NCBI GenBank assembly: GCA_020438795.1
Contig: JAGQTY010000005.1
Coordinates: 62,001-126,000, forward strand
DNA: 64,000 bases
Reading direction: 5' to 3'
Source of the DNA: Actinomycetota bacterium
Lineage (GTDB): Bacteria > Actinomycetota > Actinomycetes > S36-B12 > GCA-2699445
Numbering within the stretch: position 1 is the first letter of the stretch; each line of letters begins with the position of its first letter. This document shows, in pieces, positions 42,508 through 54,200 of this stretch. Under the pieces are notes generated by a model. The model saw nothing but the letters and a program-made list of their open reading frames with translations. It had not been told where the DNA came from and ran no database searches. The position numbers were made by a program, and so were the translations under genes.

Positions 42508-42867
42508 TCATCGGCGCCTTCGCTGTGGCCGCCAGACCACAAGTGCGGTGGAGTTCTGGTCCTCGGTGATCGCGTCGATGCGCTCGCGCAGCATGTCGAC
42601 CTCGGTCTCCAGTTCCAGGATCCTCACGATTCCCGTCAGGTTGATCCCCTCGTCCGACAGTTCCTGGACCCGGCGCAACCGCCAGATGTCCCGCACGGAG
42701 TACAGCCGGTTCCTCCCGGTGGTGCGCGCCGGGGACACGAGTCCGAGGCGATCGTACTGGCGCAGCGTCTGCGGATGTAACCCGGCGATGGAGGCCGCCA
42801 CCGAGATGACGTAGACCGGCTCGTCGAAGTCGGGCGTCAGTTCGGCGCGGCTCGGTTGCGCTGCCAT
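42508..42867 (-). CDS. hspR: HspR heat-shock repressor (MerR family)
   Basis: 119 residues. The MerR-like winged helix (about 17-90) YVISVAASIAGLHPQTLRQYDRLGLVSPARTTGRNRLYSVRDIWRLRRVQELSDEG is intact, followed by a helix and a basic tail (VVWRPQRRRR). HspR binds HAIR sequences with DnaK as co-repressor, turning off the operon that encodes it. The start is 2 bp after the dnaJ stop. Its operator is the palindrome at 46641-46675. Confidence 0.96.
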   Translation of the reverse strand: MAAQPSRAELTPDFDEPVYVISVAASIAGLHPQTLRQYDRLGLVSPARTTGRNRLYSVRDIWRLRRVQELSDEGINLTGIVRILELETEVDMLRERIDAITEDQNSTALVVWRPQRRRR

Positions 42868-42869
42868 GG

Positions 42870-44045
42870 CTACTGCCCAGCCTTGGCGACACCGGCCCTG
42901 CGCAGCAGCGCCTCCCTGGCACCATCCTGCGGCATGGCCGCCTGATAGGCCTCCAGGGCCTCCCGGGCAGACGAATCGAGGCTGTCCGGGACTTCCACCT
43001 CCATGGCGGCCAGGACGTCACCGTTGGTCCCGTCGCGACGCCGGGCGCCCTTGCCGCGGATCCGGAAGGTCCGGCCATTTGCTGTGCCGGCGGGAATCTT
43101 GAGAGTGACGCTGCGCCCACCAGGGACCGGTACCGCGACCTGGGCGCCGAGGGCGGCCTCGGGGAACGTGATCGGCACGGTCACGGTGACATTGTCGCCG
43201 CTGCGGCCGAACACGGGGTGCGGGGCGACGTGGACGACCACGAACAGGTCCCCGGCGGGTCCGCCGCCCTCGCCAGGAGCGCCCTTGCCCGCGAGTTTGA
43301 TCCGCTGGCCGTCCTTCACCCCTGCAGGAATCCTCGTCTGGACGGTACGGCTCGACATCGCCCGTCCGGAGCCATGGCAGGTCGCGCAGGGATCGTCCAC
43401 CACAAGGCCGCGGCCCTTGCACTCGGCGCACGGCTCGGCGAAGGCGAAGCCTCCTGCGTTGCGCGCGGTGTTGCCCGTGCCCTCGCAGGTCGGACAGACT
43501 CGCGGCACGGTGCCAGTCTTGGCGCCGGTGCCATGACAGACCGGACACGGCCCTTCGCCGGTGAGCCGCAACGGAATCGTCACTCCGTTCAGGGCATCGT
43601 CGAACGAGATGCTGGCCTCGGTCTCGACGTCCGAGCCCCTACGGCCACGTCGACCGCCGGCGCTCGGATCGGGACCGGGTCCGCCCCGGTTGAAGAGTGT
43701 GGAGAAGATGTCCGACATCGTGTCGGTCGCCCCGCCGAAGGGGTTACCGCCACCACCGCCGCCGGGCCGCCCGGGCCCCCCGCCGGTACCGGGGAAACGA
43801 AAGCCACCCCCGAACATGGAGCGGGCCTCGTCATACTCCTTGCGCTTGTCCTTGTTGGACAGGACCGCGTAGGCCTCTGAGACCGCCTTGAACTTCTCCT
43901 CGGCCTTCTTGTCGTCGGGATGCTGGTCAGGGTGCAAGTCACGGGCGAGTTTGCGATAGGCCTTCTTGATCTCGTCCGGGGTTGCCTTCTTGCCGACCCC
44001 GAGCGTCTTGTAGAAGTCCTTCTCGACCCAGTCCTGCGATGCCAT
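42870..44045 (-). CDS. dnaJ: DnaJ co-chaperone
   Basis: 391 residues. The J domain (about 9-75) holds the HPD motif in [20 protein letters not shown] Gly/Phe-rich linker (80-130) follows, then four CxxCxGxG zinc repeats ([32 protein letters not shown]) and two beta-barrel substrate domains. Stimulates DnaK's ATPase and delivers substrates. Start ATG is 10 bp after grpE, with a tail just before hspR. Confidence 0.96.
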   Translation of the reverse strand: MASQDWVEKDFYKTLGVGKKATPDEIKKAYRKLARDLHPDQHPDDKKAEEKFKAVSEAYAVLSNKDKRKEYDEARSMFGGGFRFPGTGGGPGRPGGGGGGNPFGGATDTMSDIFSTLFNRGGPGPDPSAGGRRGRRGSDVETEASISFDDALNGVTIPLRLTGEGPCPVCHGTGAKTGTVPRVCPTCEGTGNTARNAGGFAFAEPCAECKGRGLVVDDPCATCHGSGRAMSSRTVQTRIPAGVKDGQRIKLAGKGAPGEGGGPAGDLFVVVHVAPHPVFGRSGDNVTVTVPITFPEAALGAQVAVPVPGGRSVTLKIPAGTANGRTFRIRGKGARRRDGTNGDVLAAMEVEVPDSLDSSAREALEAYQAAMPQDGAREALLRRAGVAKAGQ

Positions 44046-44055
44046 GCTTCACCCC

Positions 44056-44691
44056 CTATTCGTTGTTGGTGACGCCCACCCGGGCGGGCCGCAGCACACG
44101 GTCCCCGATCCGGTAGCCGACCTGATAGACACGGGTCACGGTGGGCTCGGACACCTCCGGACTGGTGTCCGAGGTCATGGCCTCATGGACGACAGGATCG
44201 AACGGCTCACCCTCGGCGCCGAAAGCCTCCAGGCCGTACTTGCCGGCCACGCCCTCGAGGGCCTCCGCGACCGCCTTGAAACCGCCATCGAGCCCGCCGT
44301 GCTCACGCGCCCGGCCGATGTCGTCGATGGTGGGCAGCAGGTCCGTGACGACCGCAGCGATCGCATTGTTCCGCGCGAGATCGCGATCCCGCTCGACCCG
44401 TTTGCGGTAGTTGGCATACTCCGCCGTGACCCGCTGCAGATCCTTCGTCAGCTCCTCGACCCGCTCGGAGTCGACAGGCTGCTGGGTCTCAGTGGCCTGC
44501 TCGGGTTCGGCTGCGGTGGGTGCCGGCCTGCGGACTTCACCGGTCTGCGGATCCACCTTGCGGTTGTCCCGGAACCTGACGCCCTGTTCCTCTTCGCCCG
44601 GTTCTGGTGCCTGATTCTGCCGAGGTACTCCGGCACCAGAACCCCGGTCTCCCGGCTCTGGGGCCGGGAAACCTGAGTTCATCGGTGTCAT
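44056..44691 (-). CDS. grpE: GrpE nucleotide exchange factor
   Basis: 211 residues. Residues 1-75 are a Glu/Pro-rich disordered tail typical of actinobacterial GrpE. A long coiled-coil (about 80-130, [31 protein letters not shown]) is followed by the four-helix segment and C-terminal beta wing ([21 protein letters not shown], then [20 protein letters not shown]). Releases ADP from DnaK. ATG overlaps the dnaK TGA by 4 bp; ATG at 44682 is another possible start. Confidence 0.96.
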   Translation of the reverse strand: MTPMNSGFPAPEPGDRGSGAGVPRQNQAPEPGEEEQGVRFRDNRKVDPQTGEVRRPAPTAAEPEQATETQQPVDSERVEELTKDLQRVTAEYANYRKRVERDRDLARNNAIAAVVTDLLPTIDDIGRAREHGGLDGGFKAVAEALEGVAGKYGLEAFGAEGEPFDPVVHEAMTSDTSPEVSEPTVTRVYQVGYRIGDRVLRPARVGVTNNE

Positions 44692-46529
44692 CTGTTGTCG
44701 TCCTCGTCATCCACGATCTCGGCCTCGACGACGTCGTCGTCGCTGTCAGCGGCCTCGCCGCCGGCGGCCTGCTGCTCGGCCTGGGCCTGGGCATACATCG
44801 AGGCGCCGAGTGCCTGGCTGGCCTGGGCGACCTTCTCGACCGAAGCCTTGATGGCCTCGACGTCGGTACCCTGCAGGTCCTTCTTCAGGGCCTCGAGGGG
44901 CTCGGTGACGTTCGCCTTGGCGTCCTCGGGGATCTTGTCCGAGTTCTCCTCGAGGAATTTCTCCGTCTGGTGCACGAGAGCCTCCGCGTTGTTCCGCGTC
45001 TCGGCCTCCTCACGACGCTGGCGGTCCTCCTCGGCGTGCTCCTCGGCCTCGCGGGTCATCCGGTCGATCTCCTCCTGGCTCATCGCGGAGCCACCGGTGA
45101 TCGTCATGGACTGTTCCTTGCCCGTCGCGGTGTCCTTGGCAGAGACGTGGACGATGCCGTCGGCGTCGATGTCGAAGGTCACCTCGATCTGCGGCACACC
45201 CTGGGGAGCCGGCGGGAGCCCGGTCAGCTCGAAGGTGCCGAGCCTCTTGTTGAAGGCAGCCATCTCGCGCTCGCCCTGGAACACCTGGATCAGCACGGAC
45301 GGCTGATTGTTCTCCGCCGTCGTGAAGACCTCGGAACGCTTGGTCGGGATGGTCGTGTTGCGCTCGATCAGCTTGGTCATGATTCCGCCCTTGGTCTCGA
45401 TCCCGAGACTCAGGGGGGTCACGTCGAGCAGGAGCACGTCCTTGACCTCACCCTTGAGCACGCCAGCCTGCAGCGCCGCGCCCACGGCGACGACCTCGTC
45501 GGGGTTCACACCCTTGTTGGGCTCCTTGCCACCGGTCAGCTTCTTGACCAGCTCGGTCACCGCCGGCATACGGGTGGAGCCGCCGACCAGGACGACGTGG
45601 TCAATGTCCTTGACGCTGATACCGGCATCCTTGAGCACCTGCTCGAAGGGCTTCTTGGTCCGGTCCAGCAGATCGCTGGTCATCTTCTCGAACTGGGCCC
45701 GGGTCAGGGTCTCGTCGAGGAACAGCGGGTTCTTCTCGGCATCCACGGTGATGTAGGGCAGGTTGATGCTGGTCTGGCTCGAGCTGGAGAGCTCGATCTT
45801 GGCCTTCTCAGCCGCCTCGCGCAGCCGCTGCATCGCCATCTTGTCCTTGGTCAGATCGATGCCGTTGGCGTTCTTGAAGTTCTCCACGAGCCAGTCGACG
45901 ATCTTCTGGTCCCAGTCGTCGCCACCGAGGTGGTTGTCGCCGCTGGTCGCCTTGACCTCCACGACGCCCTCGCCGATCTCGAGCAGCGAGACGTCGAAGG
46001 TGCCACCACCGAGGTCGAAGACCAGGATGGTCTCCTCCTTGTCGCCCTCGACCTTGTTGAGGCCGTAGGCGAATGCGGCAGCTGTCGGCTCGTTGATGAT
46101 GCGCAGCACGTTCAGGCCCGCGATCTCACCGGCCTCCTTGGTGGCCTGGCGCTGGGAATCGTTGAAGTAGGCCGGGACGGTGATCACGGCATCCGTGACG
46201 TCCTCACCCAGGTAGGACTCGGCGTCCCTCTTGAGCTTCTGCAGGATGCGGGCGCTGATGGCCTGCGCGTTGTACTTCTTGCCGTCGATGTCGACGTCCC
46301 AGTTGGTGCCGATGTGGCGCTTCACGGAGCGCACCGTGCGGTCGGCGTTCTGAACGGCCTGCCGCTTGGCGACCTCGCCGACGAGCACCTCACCGTTCTT
46401 GGCGAAAGCGACCACCGACGGAGTGGTCCTGGCCCCCTCCGAGTTGGCGATGACGGTCGGATCGCCGCCCTCGAGAACCGCTACGACTGAGTTCGTGGTT
46501 CCGAGGTCGATACCTACAGGTCGGGACAT
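44688..46529 (-). CDS. dnaK: DnaK (Hsp70) chaperone
   Basis: 613 residues. The nucleotide-binding domain (1-365) shows [29 protein letters not shown] and [11 protein letters not shown]. The linker [15 protein letters not shown] leads to the peptide-binding domain and a C-terminal lid rich in Asp/Glu and Gln/Ala (ending [11 protein letters not shown]). ATG 46529 is chosen because GGAGGA lies 8 nt upstream; longer in-frame extension runs into the promoter region. First gene of the chaperone operon and also HspR's co-repressor. Confidence 0.98.
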   Translation of the reverse strand: MSRPVGIDLGTTNSVVAVLEGGDPTVIANSEGARTTPSVVAFAKNGEVLVGEVAKRQAVQNADRTVRSVKRHIGTNWDVDIDGKKYNAQAISARILQKLKRDAESYLGEDVTDAVITVPAYFNDSQRQATKEAGEIAGLNVLRIINEPTAAAFAYGLNKVEGDKEETILVFDLGGGTFDVSLLEIGEGVVEVKATSGDNHLGGDDWDQKIVDWLVENFKNANGIDLTKDKMAMQRLREAAEKAKIELSSSSQTSINLPYITVDAEKNPLFLDETLTRAQFEKMTSDLLDRTKKPFEQVLKDAGISVKDIDHVVLVGGSTRMPAVTELVKKLTGGKEPNKGVNPDEVVAVGAALQAGVLKGEVKDVLLLDVTPLSLGIETKGGIMTKLIERNTTIPTKRSEVFTTAENNQPSVLIQVFQGEREMAAFNKRLGTFELTGLPPAPQGVPQIEVTFDIDADGIVHVSAKDTATGKEQSMTITGGSAMSQEEIDRMTREAEEHAEEDRQRREEAETRNNAEALVHQTEKFLEENSDKIPEDAKANVTEPLEALKKDLQGTDVEAIKASVEKVAQASQALGASMYAQAQAEQQAAGGEAADSDDDVVEAEIVDDEDDNR

Positions 46530-46584
46530 TTGGTTCCTCCATTTGGTCTGTTGATGACGCGGGCCCTTGTTGCCCATGCGCCCT

Positions 46585-46618
46585 AATCTATACACTCTCC
46601 AGTAGTCAACACAATCAA
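46585..46618 (-). promoter_or_regulatory. Candidate dnaK promoter
   Basis: Minus-strand TATAGATT (46585-46592) is a good -10 region, with a TTGATT about 18 bp before TGTATA. The start codon is about 56 nt downstream, fitting a normal leader with Shine-Dalgarno. The HAIR palindrome ends about 22 bp upstream of the -35. Confidence 0.4.
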
Positions 46619-46640
46619 ACCTCCTCACATTCCCCATTTC

Positions 46641-46675
46641 AGAAGACTTGAGTCGAGCTGACTCAAGTCTTCTGG
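46641..46675. promoter_or_regulatory. Perfect HAIR operator (HspR binding site)
   Basis: CTTGAGT-N7-ACTCAAG (46648-46668) is the exact HAIR consensus. It is embedded in a longer perfect palindrome with 15-bp arms and a 5-nt GAGCT centre (46641-46675). It lies 112 bp upstream of dnaK and 90 bp upstream of the divergent WS/DGAT gene. HspR, encoded in the dnaK operon, is its known ligand. Confidence 0.9.
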
Positions 46676-46764
46676 TGTTGGTACACGAGCAGGGGGCATG
46701 GGCACGGAGCCGGGCTGCGTCAGAGCGCTGTCTGCTCGTAGAATCCGATGACCCGGAGGCGACC

Positions 46765-48255
46765 ATGAGCGACCAGAAACGACCAGTGTCGGCCGTCGAT
46801 TCTCTGTGGCTGCACATGGACACCCCTGAGAACCTCATGGTGATCGAGGGGATCATGACCTTCTCCGAGCCACTGGACTTCGACCGTGCCGTGCAGGTGA
46901 TCAAGCACCGGATCCCGGACCGCTACCCGGTCTTCCGCCAGATGCCCGTGCCCAGCCAGAATCCGCTGGGCGGCGGCGACTACTGGGTGGACGACCCCGA
47001 CTTCGACCTCGCCAACCACATCCACGTCCTCGAGCTGCCTGCCGGCAGCGGCGACCGGGCACTGCAGGAACTCGTCAGTGAGCAGATGAGCCGGCCGATC
47101 CCGCGCGACAGGCCACTGTGGCAGGCGTTCTTCATCAACGGATACAAGGGCGGTACCGCGCTGCTGAGCCGGTTCCACCACTCGATGGCCGATGGCACCG
47201 CCCTGGCACGGGTCCTTCTCGAGCTCACCGACGACGACCCGGACGGAGACCTCGTAGAGGCCGCTCGGCTGCGCGAGGGCGGCGCGAACCAGGGGCAGAC
47301 CCATGACCTCGGACAGGCGCCCCACTCCCGGATCGGCGCCCGGGTCGACTCCCTGCTGGGAGGGGAGCCTGAGGGGCGGCGTTCCCGCTTCATCAGTGCC
47401 GTCGAGAGCGCGACCGAGTCGGTGGCCGGCCCGTTCGTCGACCGGACCAAGGGGGCGGCTGCCACCGCGAGGAAGCTCACCAACCCGGACGCGGTCAATG
47501 ACGCGATCGCAATCGCACGACGGACGCCCACGATCCTGGACAAGCTGCTCGTCTGGCAGTTGCCGGACAACCCGATCCGGGGGCAGGTCGGCGTTCGCAA
47601 AGTCGCCGCCTGGAGCCAGCCCTACGATCTCAGCGAGATCAAGGTCACCGCACGGGCCCATGGCGCGACGGTCAATGACGTCATGGTCGCCGGTATCGCT
47701 GGTGCGCTTCGGCAATACACCCTCGAGGAGGGTGGCACCCCGCAGGACATGGCCACCATGGTGCCGGTGAATCTGCGGCCGCTCGACAAGCCGCTCCCCC
47801 GCGAACTGGGCAACAGGTTCGCGCTCGTGGTCCTGAAACTGCCGCTGTCCGGGGAGACGCCCGCCGCCCGGCTCGCGATGACCAAGGCTGCCATGGATGA
47901 CATCAAGAGCAGCCCGGAGGCGCTGGTCACCTTCGGCATCATCGAGACACTGGGCGCGATCAATGCCACCGTCACCAAGAACATGGTCAGCTTCTTCTCG
48001 GGCAAGGGGATCGGAGTGACCACGAATGTGATCGGGCCCCGCAACGAGCGCTACTTCGCCGGAGAGCCTGTGCAATCCGTGATCGGCTGGGCGCCCAGCG
48101 CCGGAGCACAGACACTCAACGAATGCATCTTCTCCTTCGACGACCGGATTCAGGTGGGTTTCAAATCCGACTTCGCAGCGATCCCACAACCCCAGCGTCT
48201 GGTGGACGCCTTCGACCACGAGATCTTCGAACTGATGCGTACCACGCAGCGCTGA
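46765..48255 (+). CDS. WS/DGAT (wax ester synthase/diacylglycerol acyltransferase)
   Basis: 496 residues. The catalytic HHxxxDG motif appears as [10 protein letters not shown] with His138-His139 at the N-terminal CoA-dependent acyltransferase fold. Then a second domain with [60 protein letters not shown] and a final [18 protein letters not shown] complete the family pattern. It would esterify fatty alcohols or diacylglycerol with acyl-CoA for storage lipid. ATG 46765 has GGAGG 5 nt upstream. Divergent from dnaK across the HAIR palindrome. Confidence 0.93.
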   Translation: MSDQKRPVSAVDSLWLHMDTPENLMVIEGIMTFSEPLDFDRAVQVIKHRIPDRYPVFRQMPVPSQNPLGGGDYWVDDPDFDLANHIHVLELPAGSGDRALQELVSEQMSRPIPRDRPLWQAFFINGYKGGTALLSRFHHSMADGTALARVLLELTDDDPDGDLVEAARLREGGANQGQTHDLGQAPHSRIGARVDSLLGGEPEGRRSRFISAVESATESVAGPFVDRTKGAAATARKLTNPDAVNDAIAIARRTPTILDKLLVWQLPDNPIRGQVGVRKVAAWSQPYDLSEIKVTARAHGATVNDVMVAGIAGALRQYTLEEGGTPQDMATMVPVNLRPLDKPLPRELGNRFALVVLKLPLSGETPAARLAMTKAAMDDIKSSPEALVTFGIIETLGAINATVTKNMVSFFSGKGIGVTTNVIGPRNERYFAGEPVQSVIGWAPSAGAQTLNECIFSFDDRIQVGFKSDFAAIPQPQRLVDAFDHEIFELMRTTQR

Positions 48256-48405
48256 CCTGGGAGGCGAGCAGCTGTGGAGCTTCGGCAGTCTTCGGGCAAC
48301 ACGCTGTCTCGCTCTCAGTCAGGCAATCACCCGATCGCCCGAGTGAGGTAATCGAGGTGACTGGTCACCTCTCCGTCCGATTCACTGGAAGGGGAGGGAT
48401 GACCC

Positions 48406-49767
48406 GTGTCCGTCCGCTATGACCAGCTGACCCCAACCGACTCGAGCGTCGGTGAAACCCTGAGCAGGCGGGTCACGCTGCTCACCTGGTTGCAGCTGGG
48501 ACTGGTGGTGCTGCTCGGAACCGGGATCGTGGTGATCCTCCTCGCGATGACCCCGGGCGAGTCAGCCCGTTCGTTCTATCTGGTCATGGTTGCGGGCATG
48601 CTGGCGCTGACCCTGTGCGGCCTGGCTGTGAACCGGAGCGGGCACTACCGGATTGCGTCCGGTCTGACCATCATGGCCGTGGCGACACCGCCATGGCTGG
48701 CTCTGCTTGTGGATGTGCACGTCCGCTCCGGCGATCTGATGCCGCTGACATATGTGGTCCTGTCAATCCTGTTGACGGCACTGCTGCTGAACACCTCTTT
48801 CACCCTGATGGTCGCGGGCATTCAGTGGGTCGCACTGCTGGTATTGTCCTTCACGCTTCCCGATTCCGGTTTCAACTGGGCGAGTCTTCTCACGATGGTG
48901 TTCTGTCTGTCGGTCCTCGCCGCGCTCTACACGATCGTCACCGGCCGCGACGGGACACAGATCAGACACCAGGCCGATGAGATAAGACAGGACCAACGCG
49001 CCCTGCAGGACCGGCTCACGCAGCTCGAGACAGAGATCGCCCGGCGCGAGGAGGCGGAACTTGGCCTTCAGCGCAGGAACGAGGCCTTGCAGCAGTTCGT
49101 CTACATGGCCTCGCACGACCTGCGGGAGCCACTTCGGGCCATCCAGGGTTTCGGTGAGCTGATGGCCGTCGAGGTGGAACAACCAACGGCCGCATTCGAC
49201 GAGGCGGCGGAAGAGGTGCGCTCTGCGGTGTTGCGCATGAGGGCACTGATCGACGACCTCCTGCAGCTATCCCGCGTCGAAACCGCCAGTGTCGTCGAGG
49301 TGGTGGATGTAGCTGCGGCCGTCGCGGTTGTCGTGAGTGATCTGAGCCTGCTCATCGAGGAGCACGCAGCCGAGGTGGAGGTAACTGTTGCACCGGGGCT
49401 GCACATCGAGGCCCCTCCGGTCCACGTTCGGTCCCTGCTTCAGAACCTCATCTCCAATGCGGTGAAGTACCACCCGGACCAGCGGGGTAATCACGTCCAG
49501 GTACATGTGGACCCCCAACCTCCGGGTACGAGAGTCGTGGTTGCCGACGACGGCTTGGGAGTGGCGAAGGAAGACCAGGAACGGATGTTCCAGCCCTTCG
49601 TGCGCCTGGACAAGCGTGTGCGGGACGGGTCCGGGGTCGGCCTGGCTGTGGTGGACCGTATCGTCCGGGCGGCACAGGGCACTGCGACGGTTGCGGGCGC
49701 TGAGACCTCGGGACTGACCGTAGTCACCTACTTACCCCGATGGTCGATCGTCGCCGAGAGCAGCTGA
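48406..49767 (+). CDS. Orphan sensor histidine kinase with 6-TM N-terminal region
   Basis: 453 residues. Six hydrophobic segments (about 24-180) are followed by a coiled-coil (about 190-230), then HisKA with phospho-accepting His237 in YMASHDLREPLRAIQGF, and HATPase with N box LISNAVKYHP, G1 VADDGLGVA, F box FQPFVRLDK and G2 GSGVGLAVVDRIV. The HDLREPL dialect groups it with phytochrome-type kinases such as those acting with response regulators of the CheY type. No regulator gene lies nearby. GTG 48406 has GGGAGGG upstream. Ligand and partner unknown. Confidence 0.9.
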   Translation: MSVRYDQLTPTDSSVGETLSRRVTLLTWLQLGLVVLLGTGIVVILLAMTPGESARSFYLVMVAGMLALTLCGLAVNRSGHYRIASGLTIMAVATPPWLALLVDVHVRSGDLMPLTYVVLSILLTALLLNTSFTLMVAGIQWVALLVLSFTLPDSGFNWASLLTMVFCLSVLAALYTIVTGRDGTQIRHQADEIRQDQRALQDRLTQLETEIARREEAELGLQRRNEALQQFVYMASHDLREPLRAIQGFGELMAVEVEQPTAAFDEAAEEVRSAVLRMRALIDDLLQLSRVETASVVEVVDVAAAVAVVVSDLSLLIEEHAAEVEVTVAPGLHIEAPPVHVRSLLQNLISNAVKYHPDQRGNHVQVHVDPQPPGTRVVVADDGLGVAKEDQERMFQPFVRLDKRVRDGSGVGLAVVDRIVRAAQGTATVAGAETSGLTVVTYLPRWSIVAESS

Positions 49768-49850
49768 GTGCGGCCCCCGAACCCATGTACCAGCGCAACG
49801 GCTCGGTTGCCGACGCCCGCACGCTGGCTCCGAACAGCGCCGCGGGCCAC

Positions 49851-51005
49851 TCACAGATCGCTCAGTCGTGCCAGCCCATCCTGGATGGTCTCGGGACGCT
49901 TCGAGAACGCCCAGCGCACGTAGGGTCCGCTCCGTTCAGGATGCTCGCTGAGCGCGGACAGCGGGATCGCGACCACCCCAACCCGATCCGGGATCATGTC
50001 ACAGAATTGTGCTCCCGAATCGAACCCCAGCGGCCGGACGTCGGTGATGGCGAAGTAGGTGCCATCAGGAACGATCGGCGGGATGCCGATGTCTGAGAGC
50101 CCCCGGCAGAGCAGATCCCGCTGCAGCCACATGGACCGGCGCAGGTCATCGAAGATCACCTCACCGTGCCGGAATCCTTCGACGAGGGCCCACTGGAACG
50201 GGCCGCCGGATACGTAGGACAGATGCTGTCTGACCACCCTCACGGCCGCGATCAGGTCGGCCGGCCCGGAGGCCCAGCCGACCTTCCAGCCCGTGAAGGA
50301 GAACGACTTGCCGCCCGACCCGATGGTGACCGTGCGTTCCCACATCCCGGGCAAGGTCGCGATCGGGATGTGCCGGGCCGGGGGGTAGGTGAGGTGCTCA
50401 TAGGCCTCATCCGAGATCACGATGAGGTCGTGCTTGACTGCCAGCGCGGCCATACCCTCGAGCTCGTCGGCGGTGAAGACGGTGCCGGTGGGATTGTGGG
50501 GGGAGTTGAGCAGCAGCACCCGGCTCCGGTCGGTGATCGCCGCGGCCAGAGCGCTCAGGTCGGGGCGGAAGCCCGGCGACATCGGCACCGGTACGGCGGC
50601 TCCGCCCGCCAGCGCAGTCACCGCTGGATACATGTCGAAGAACGGGTCGAACATCAGCACCTCGTCGTCACGGTCGACGAAGGCCAGCACGGAGGCGACG
50701 ATCGCCTCGGCGGCCCCTGTGGTCACCACGACCTCCTCGCGCCAGTCGGGCGTGAGCTCGTAGAAGTGCTCCTGGTGCCGCGCGATCTCCTGGCGCAGCT
50801 CGGGAACACCATGAGCCGGCGGATACTGATTGCCCCTGCCACTGCGGATCGCCTCGATCGCGGCTTCCCGGACCACCTCCGGGCCGTCCTCGTCGGGAAA
50901 TCCCTGACCGAGATTCACGGCCCCGAGTTCTGCAGCGAGGCGGGACATGTCTCCGAAGATGGAGCGCTCATGGGGATGCAGCCGGGGGACGAGGCGATCA
51001 GTCAC
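49851..51005 (-). CDS. Class I/II aminotransferase (N-succinyldiaminopimelate aminotransferase DapC-like)
   Basis: 384 residues. PLP fold with NLGQGFPDEDGPE, GNQYPPAHGVPELRQEIA, TGAAEAIVASVLAFV, NSPHNPTGTVF, DEAYEHLTY and the PLP-binding Lys in GSGGKSFSFTGWKVGW, ending YVRWAFSK. The family includes DapC for lysine synthesis and methionine or kynurenine aminotransferases, so the exact substrate is uncertain. GTG 51005 lies 6 nt after a CAGCAT box (51012-51017), a weaker leaderless signal. No dap neighbours are visible. Confidence 0.87.
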   Translation of the reverse strand: MTDRLVPRLHPHERSIFGDMSRLAAELGAVNLGQGFPDEDGPEVVREAAIEAIRSGRGNQYPPAHGVPELRQEIARHQEHFYELTPDWREEVVVTTGAAEAIVASVLAFVDRDDEVLMFDPFFDMYPAVTALAGGAAVPVPMSPGFRPDLSALAAAITDRSRVLLLNSPHNPTGTVFTADELEGMAALAVKHDLIVISDEAYEHLTYPPARHIPIATLPGMWERTVTIGSGGKSFSFTGWKVGWASGPADLIAAVRVVRQHLSYVSGGPFQWALVEGFRHGEVIFDDLRRSMWLQRDLLCRGLSDIGIPPIVPDGTYFAITDVRPLGFDSGAQFCDMIPDRVGVVAIPLSALSEHPERSGPYVRWAFSKRPETIQDGLARLSDL

Positions 51006-51218
51006 TCATCCATGCTGGCACGCGTGCCGATGAGCACGACAGTCAGTCGCGGCGCGCGACCCGCCAGTCGCCCAGGAGTCGTTACTACCTCCGGGTGAAC
51101 GGGCCATCACGCTCCGCCTTGACCACCGACACGGCCGTACTCTCGAATGGCGCACCTGCTGCGGAGTGCGCCCCTGAGATTCAGAAGGTTCAGGGGTTCT
51201 CGAAGGATGGCCCATTCC

Positions 51219-54200
51219 ATGATTCTGAGTGCCAGCGCGAAGCCGTCACGAAGAAGCCGGTTCGGCTGGGTCGCGCTGGGGATGGCGCTCGCACTCACGA
51301 TCCTTGGGCTGAGCAGCACCACCGCCAGGGCAGCCACTCAGATACAGCTGGCCCAGGCGCTGTGGAGTTCACCGGCCGGGTGGACGCTGAACAACCAGGC
51401 CCAGCTCGTGGATGACGAACTGGTCCTCACACCGGCCAGCTACGCCCAGGCAGGGTCCGCGTTCAACACCAGCAGGCTCCAGCTCGGATCGGACTACTCG
51501 TTCAGTGCGGCGTTCCAGTTCCGGATCAGTGACTCCGGCCGGGGTGGCGCCGACGGAATCGTGTTCGTGCTGCAGACAGCGACCAACACCGCAGGCTCGA
51601 CGGGAGGGGGGATGGGCTACGCAGGCATCCCCAACTCGGTCGGTATCGAGTTCGACACGTGGAAGAACAGCGCCGACCCGAACGGCAATCATGTCGGCGT
51701 GAACCTGAACGGCTCGACCGCGAGCGCAGTCACCGCGGACGCGCCGGTCAATCTGGAGGATGGCCAGCTCAAGTACGCCTGGGTCGACTACAACGGCAGC
51801 ACCAACAGCCTCGAGGTGCGCCTGGCCAACAACCAGACCCGCCCCGGATCACCTCTGATCGCCCACACCGTCGATGTCGAGTCGGTACTGGGTCAGCCTC
51901 TGGCCTACACCGGCTTCACGGCGGCGACGGGCGGCGCCTACGCCAAGCATGTGATCGGATCGTTCTACTTCGACAACCAGTACCACTCCGACGGTCTGGA
52001 CTTCGCCGAGAGCTACACGCAGGTCGCGGCACCCACAGCCCACGATGCCGCCATCGCGGCACCGCCCCACCCGACGGAGACGCAGGGCACGCTCACCGGC
52101 GAGGACCCTGCGGACCTCCCGCTGGAGTTCATGGTCGCCGCGCAGCCCGCCCACGGCACAGTGACCATCGAGTCTGATGGCAGCTACACCTACGCTCCGG
52201 ATGTGGGCTACAACGGCTCCGACCAGTTCCAGTTCCAGGTGACGAACGGGTACTGGACGTCGCTGCCCGCAACCGTGGACATCGAGGTGTGGCTCTCCGC
52301 GCCCAGTGCCCCGGTGATCGATGCCTGGTCCCCCGGTGATGAGGAAGTCTCGCTGGACTTCACCGTCAGCAGCGACGGTGGCCTGCCGCTCGCCGATGTT
52401 CAGTACCGCCTGGACGGCGGGAGCTGGACCTCGACCGGCGGCACCACCTCCCCTTTCACTATCCCCGGACTGACGAACGGCACCAGCTACGACGTGGAGT
52501 TCCGGGCCGTCAACGCCATCGGTCCCAGCCCCGCCAGCGATGTCACCGAGGTCGTGCCGGGAGCGCCCCAGGCCATCACGCTGGACGACTGGGCACCAGC
52601 TGATGGCCAGGTCGACGTCGACTTCACCCCCGGCGACGACAACGGCTCGGCCATCACCGACATCGAATACCGCCTCGACGGCGGCAGCTGGACCTCCGGG
52701 GGCAGCACCACCTCGCCGTTCACCATTCCCGGTCTGACCAACGGAGTGTCCTACACCATCGACGTGCGGGCGATCAACGGCGTGGGCCCCGGTGCGGCCA
52801 GCACCAGTGTGAATGACATTCCGGGAATCCCCAACGCTCCGACGATCGAGAGCTGGACCCCGGGCGACGGAAGCGCGGAGCTCGCGTTCAGCCCCGGCGC
52901 GGACAACGGCTCTCCGATCACCGACTACGAGTACCGGATCGGCGGGGGGAGCTGGACCTCGGCGGGTACGACGAGCTCACCGCTGTCGATCCCCGGCCTG
53001 ACCAACGGCACCCCCGTGGACATCGAGCTCAGGGCACTGAACGACCTTGGTACCGGACCGGCCAGTTCGCCGACGACGGTGATTGCCGGCACCCCGACAG
53101 CACCGGTCATTGACGACTGGACTCCGGGCGATGGATCAGTCGAGCTCACTTTCACGCTCGGGGACAACAACGGCTCCGCTGTGACCGACGTGGAGTACCG
53201 CCTCTTCGACGGGACCTGGCAGTCGGCGGGCGGGACTTCGTCGCCCATCACACTGACCGGGCTGACCAACGGCATGGAGTTCGACGTGCAGTTGCGCGCG
53301 GTCAACGGTCGCGGTGCCGGCCCGGGCAGCGACTACGCCTCTGTCACGCCTTCCGGCCCGCCGGACGCGCCGCGCATCGACTCACTGGCGCCGGGCGACT
53401 CCGAGGCGGAGGTGACGTTCACCCTCGGCGATGACGGCGGCTCGGCAGTGACCGATGTGGAGTACCGGATCGATGACGGGGACTGGGAGTCGGCGGGAGC
53501 CACTTCGTCGCCGTTCACGATTCCCGGGCTGGACAACGGCACCGCCTATCAGGTGTGGATCAGGGTGATCAACGACAACGGGGCGAGCCCCGCGAGCAAC
53601 TCCGTCACTGTCACCCCGCTGACGGTGCCGGACGCGCCGGAGCTCGGCACCATCACTCCCGGTGATGGATCGGCCGTCGTCGAGTTCACCCTCGGCGATG
53701 ACGGTGGCGCCGCCGTGACCGATATCGAATACCGGCTCGACGGCGGCAGCTGGACCTCGGGTGGCGTGACCTCGTCGCCGCTGACCATCGAAGGGCTGAG
53801 TAACGGGACGACCTACCAGCTGGAGTTGCGCGCGGTCAATGAAGCCGGTGAGAGCCCGGCCAGTGCCCCGGGAGGGGTGACGCCAGGGACGCCGCCGGCA
53901 CCGAGCCTCGACTCGTGGACGCAGAACAACGGCGCCGTGCGACTGCACTTCACCCCCGGACCTGACAATGGCTTCCCCGCCACCGACATCCAGTACCGCG
54001 TGAACGGCGGAGCCTGGGTCTCAACCGGTCGCACCGCGTCTCCCCTGACTCTCACGGGTCTCCGGGCCGGCGTGACCAGCTCGATCGAGATCCGGGCGAT
54101 CAACGAGCATGGCGCCAGTGGCCCCAGCGGTCGGCTCAATGTGACTCCCCCCGCCAGTCCGGGCACTCCCGGCAGTCCCAGCGCTCCGGACCCGGGGGGC

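Noticed and set aside
44607-46490. A 627-codon open frame antisense to dnaK
   Set aside because: It mirrors the dnaK codons exactly; antisense frames in high-GC genes stay open because of codon bias. The amino acids match no family and there is no ribosome site.
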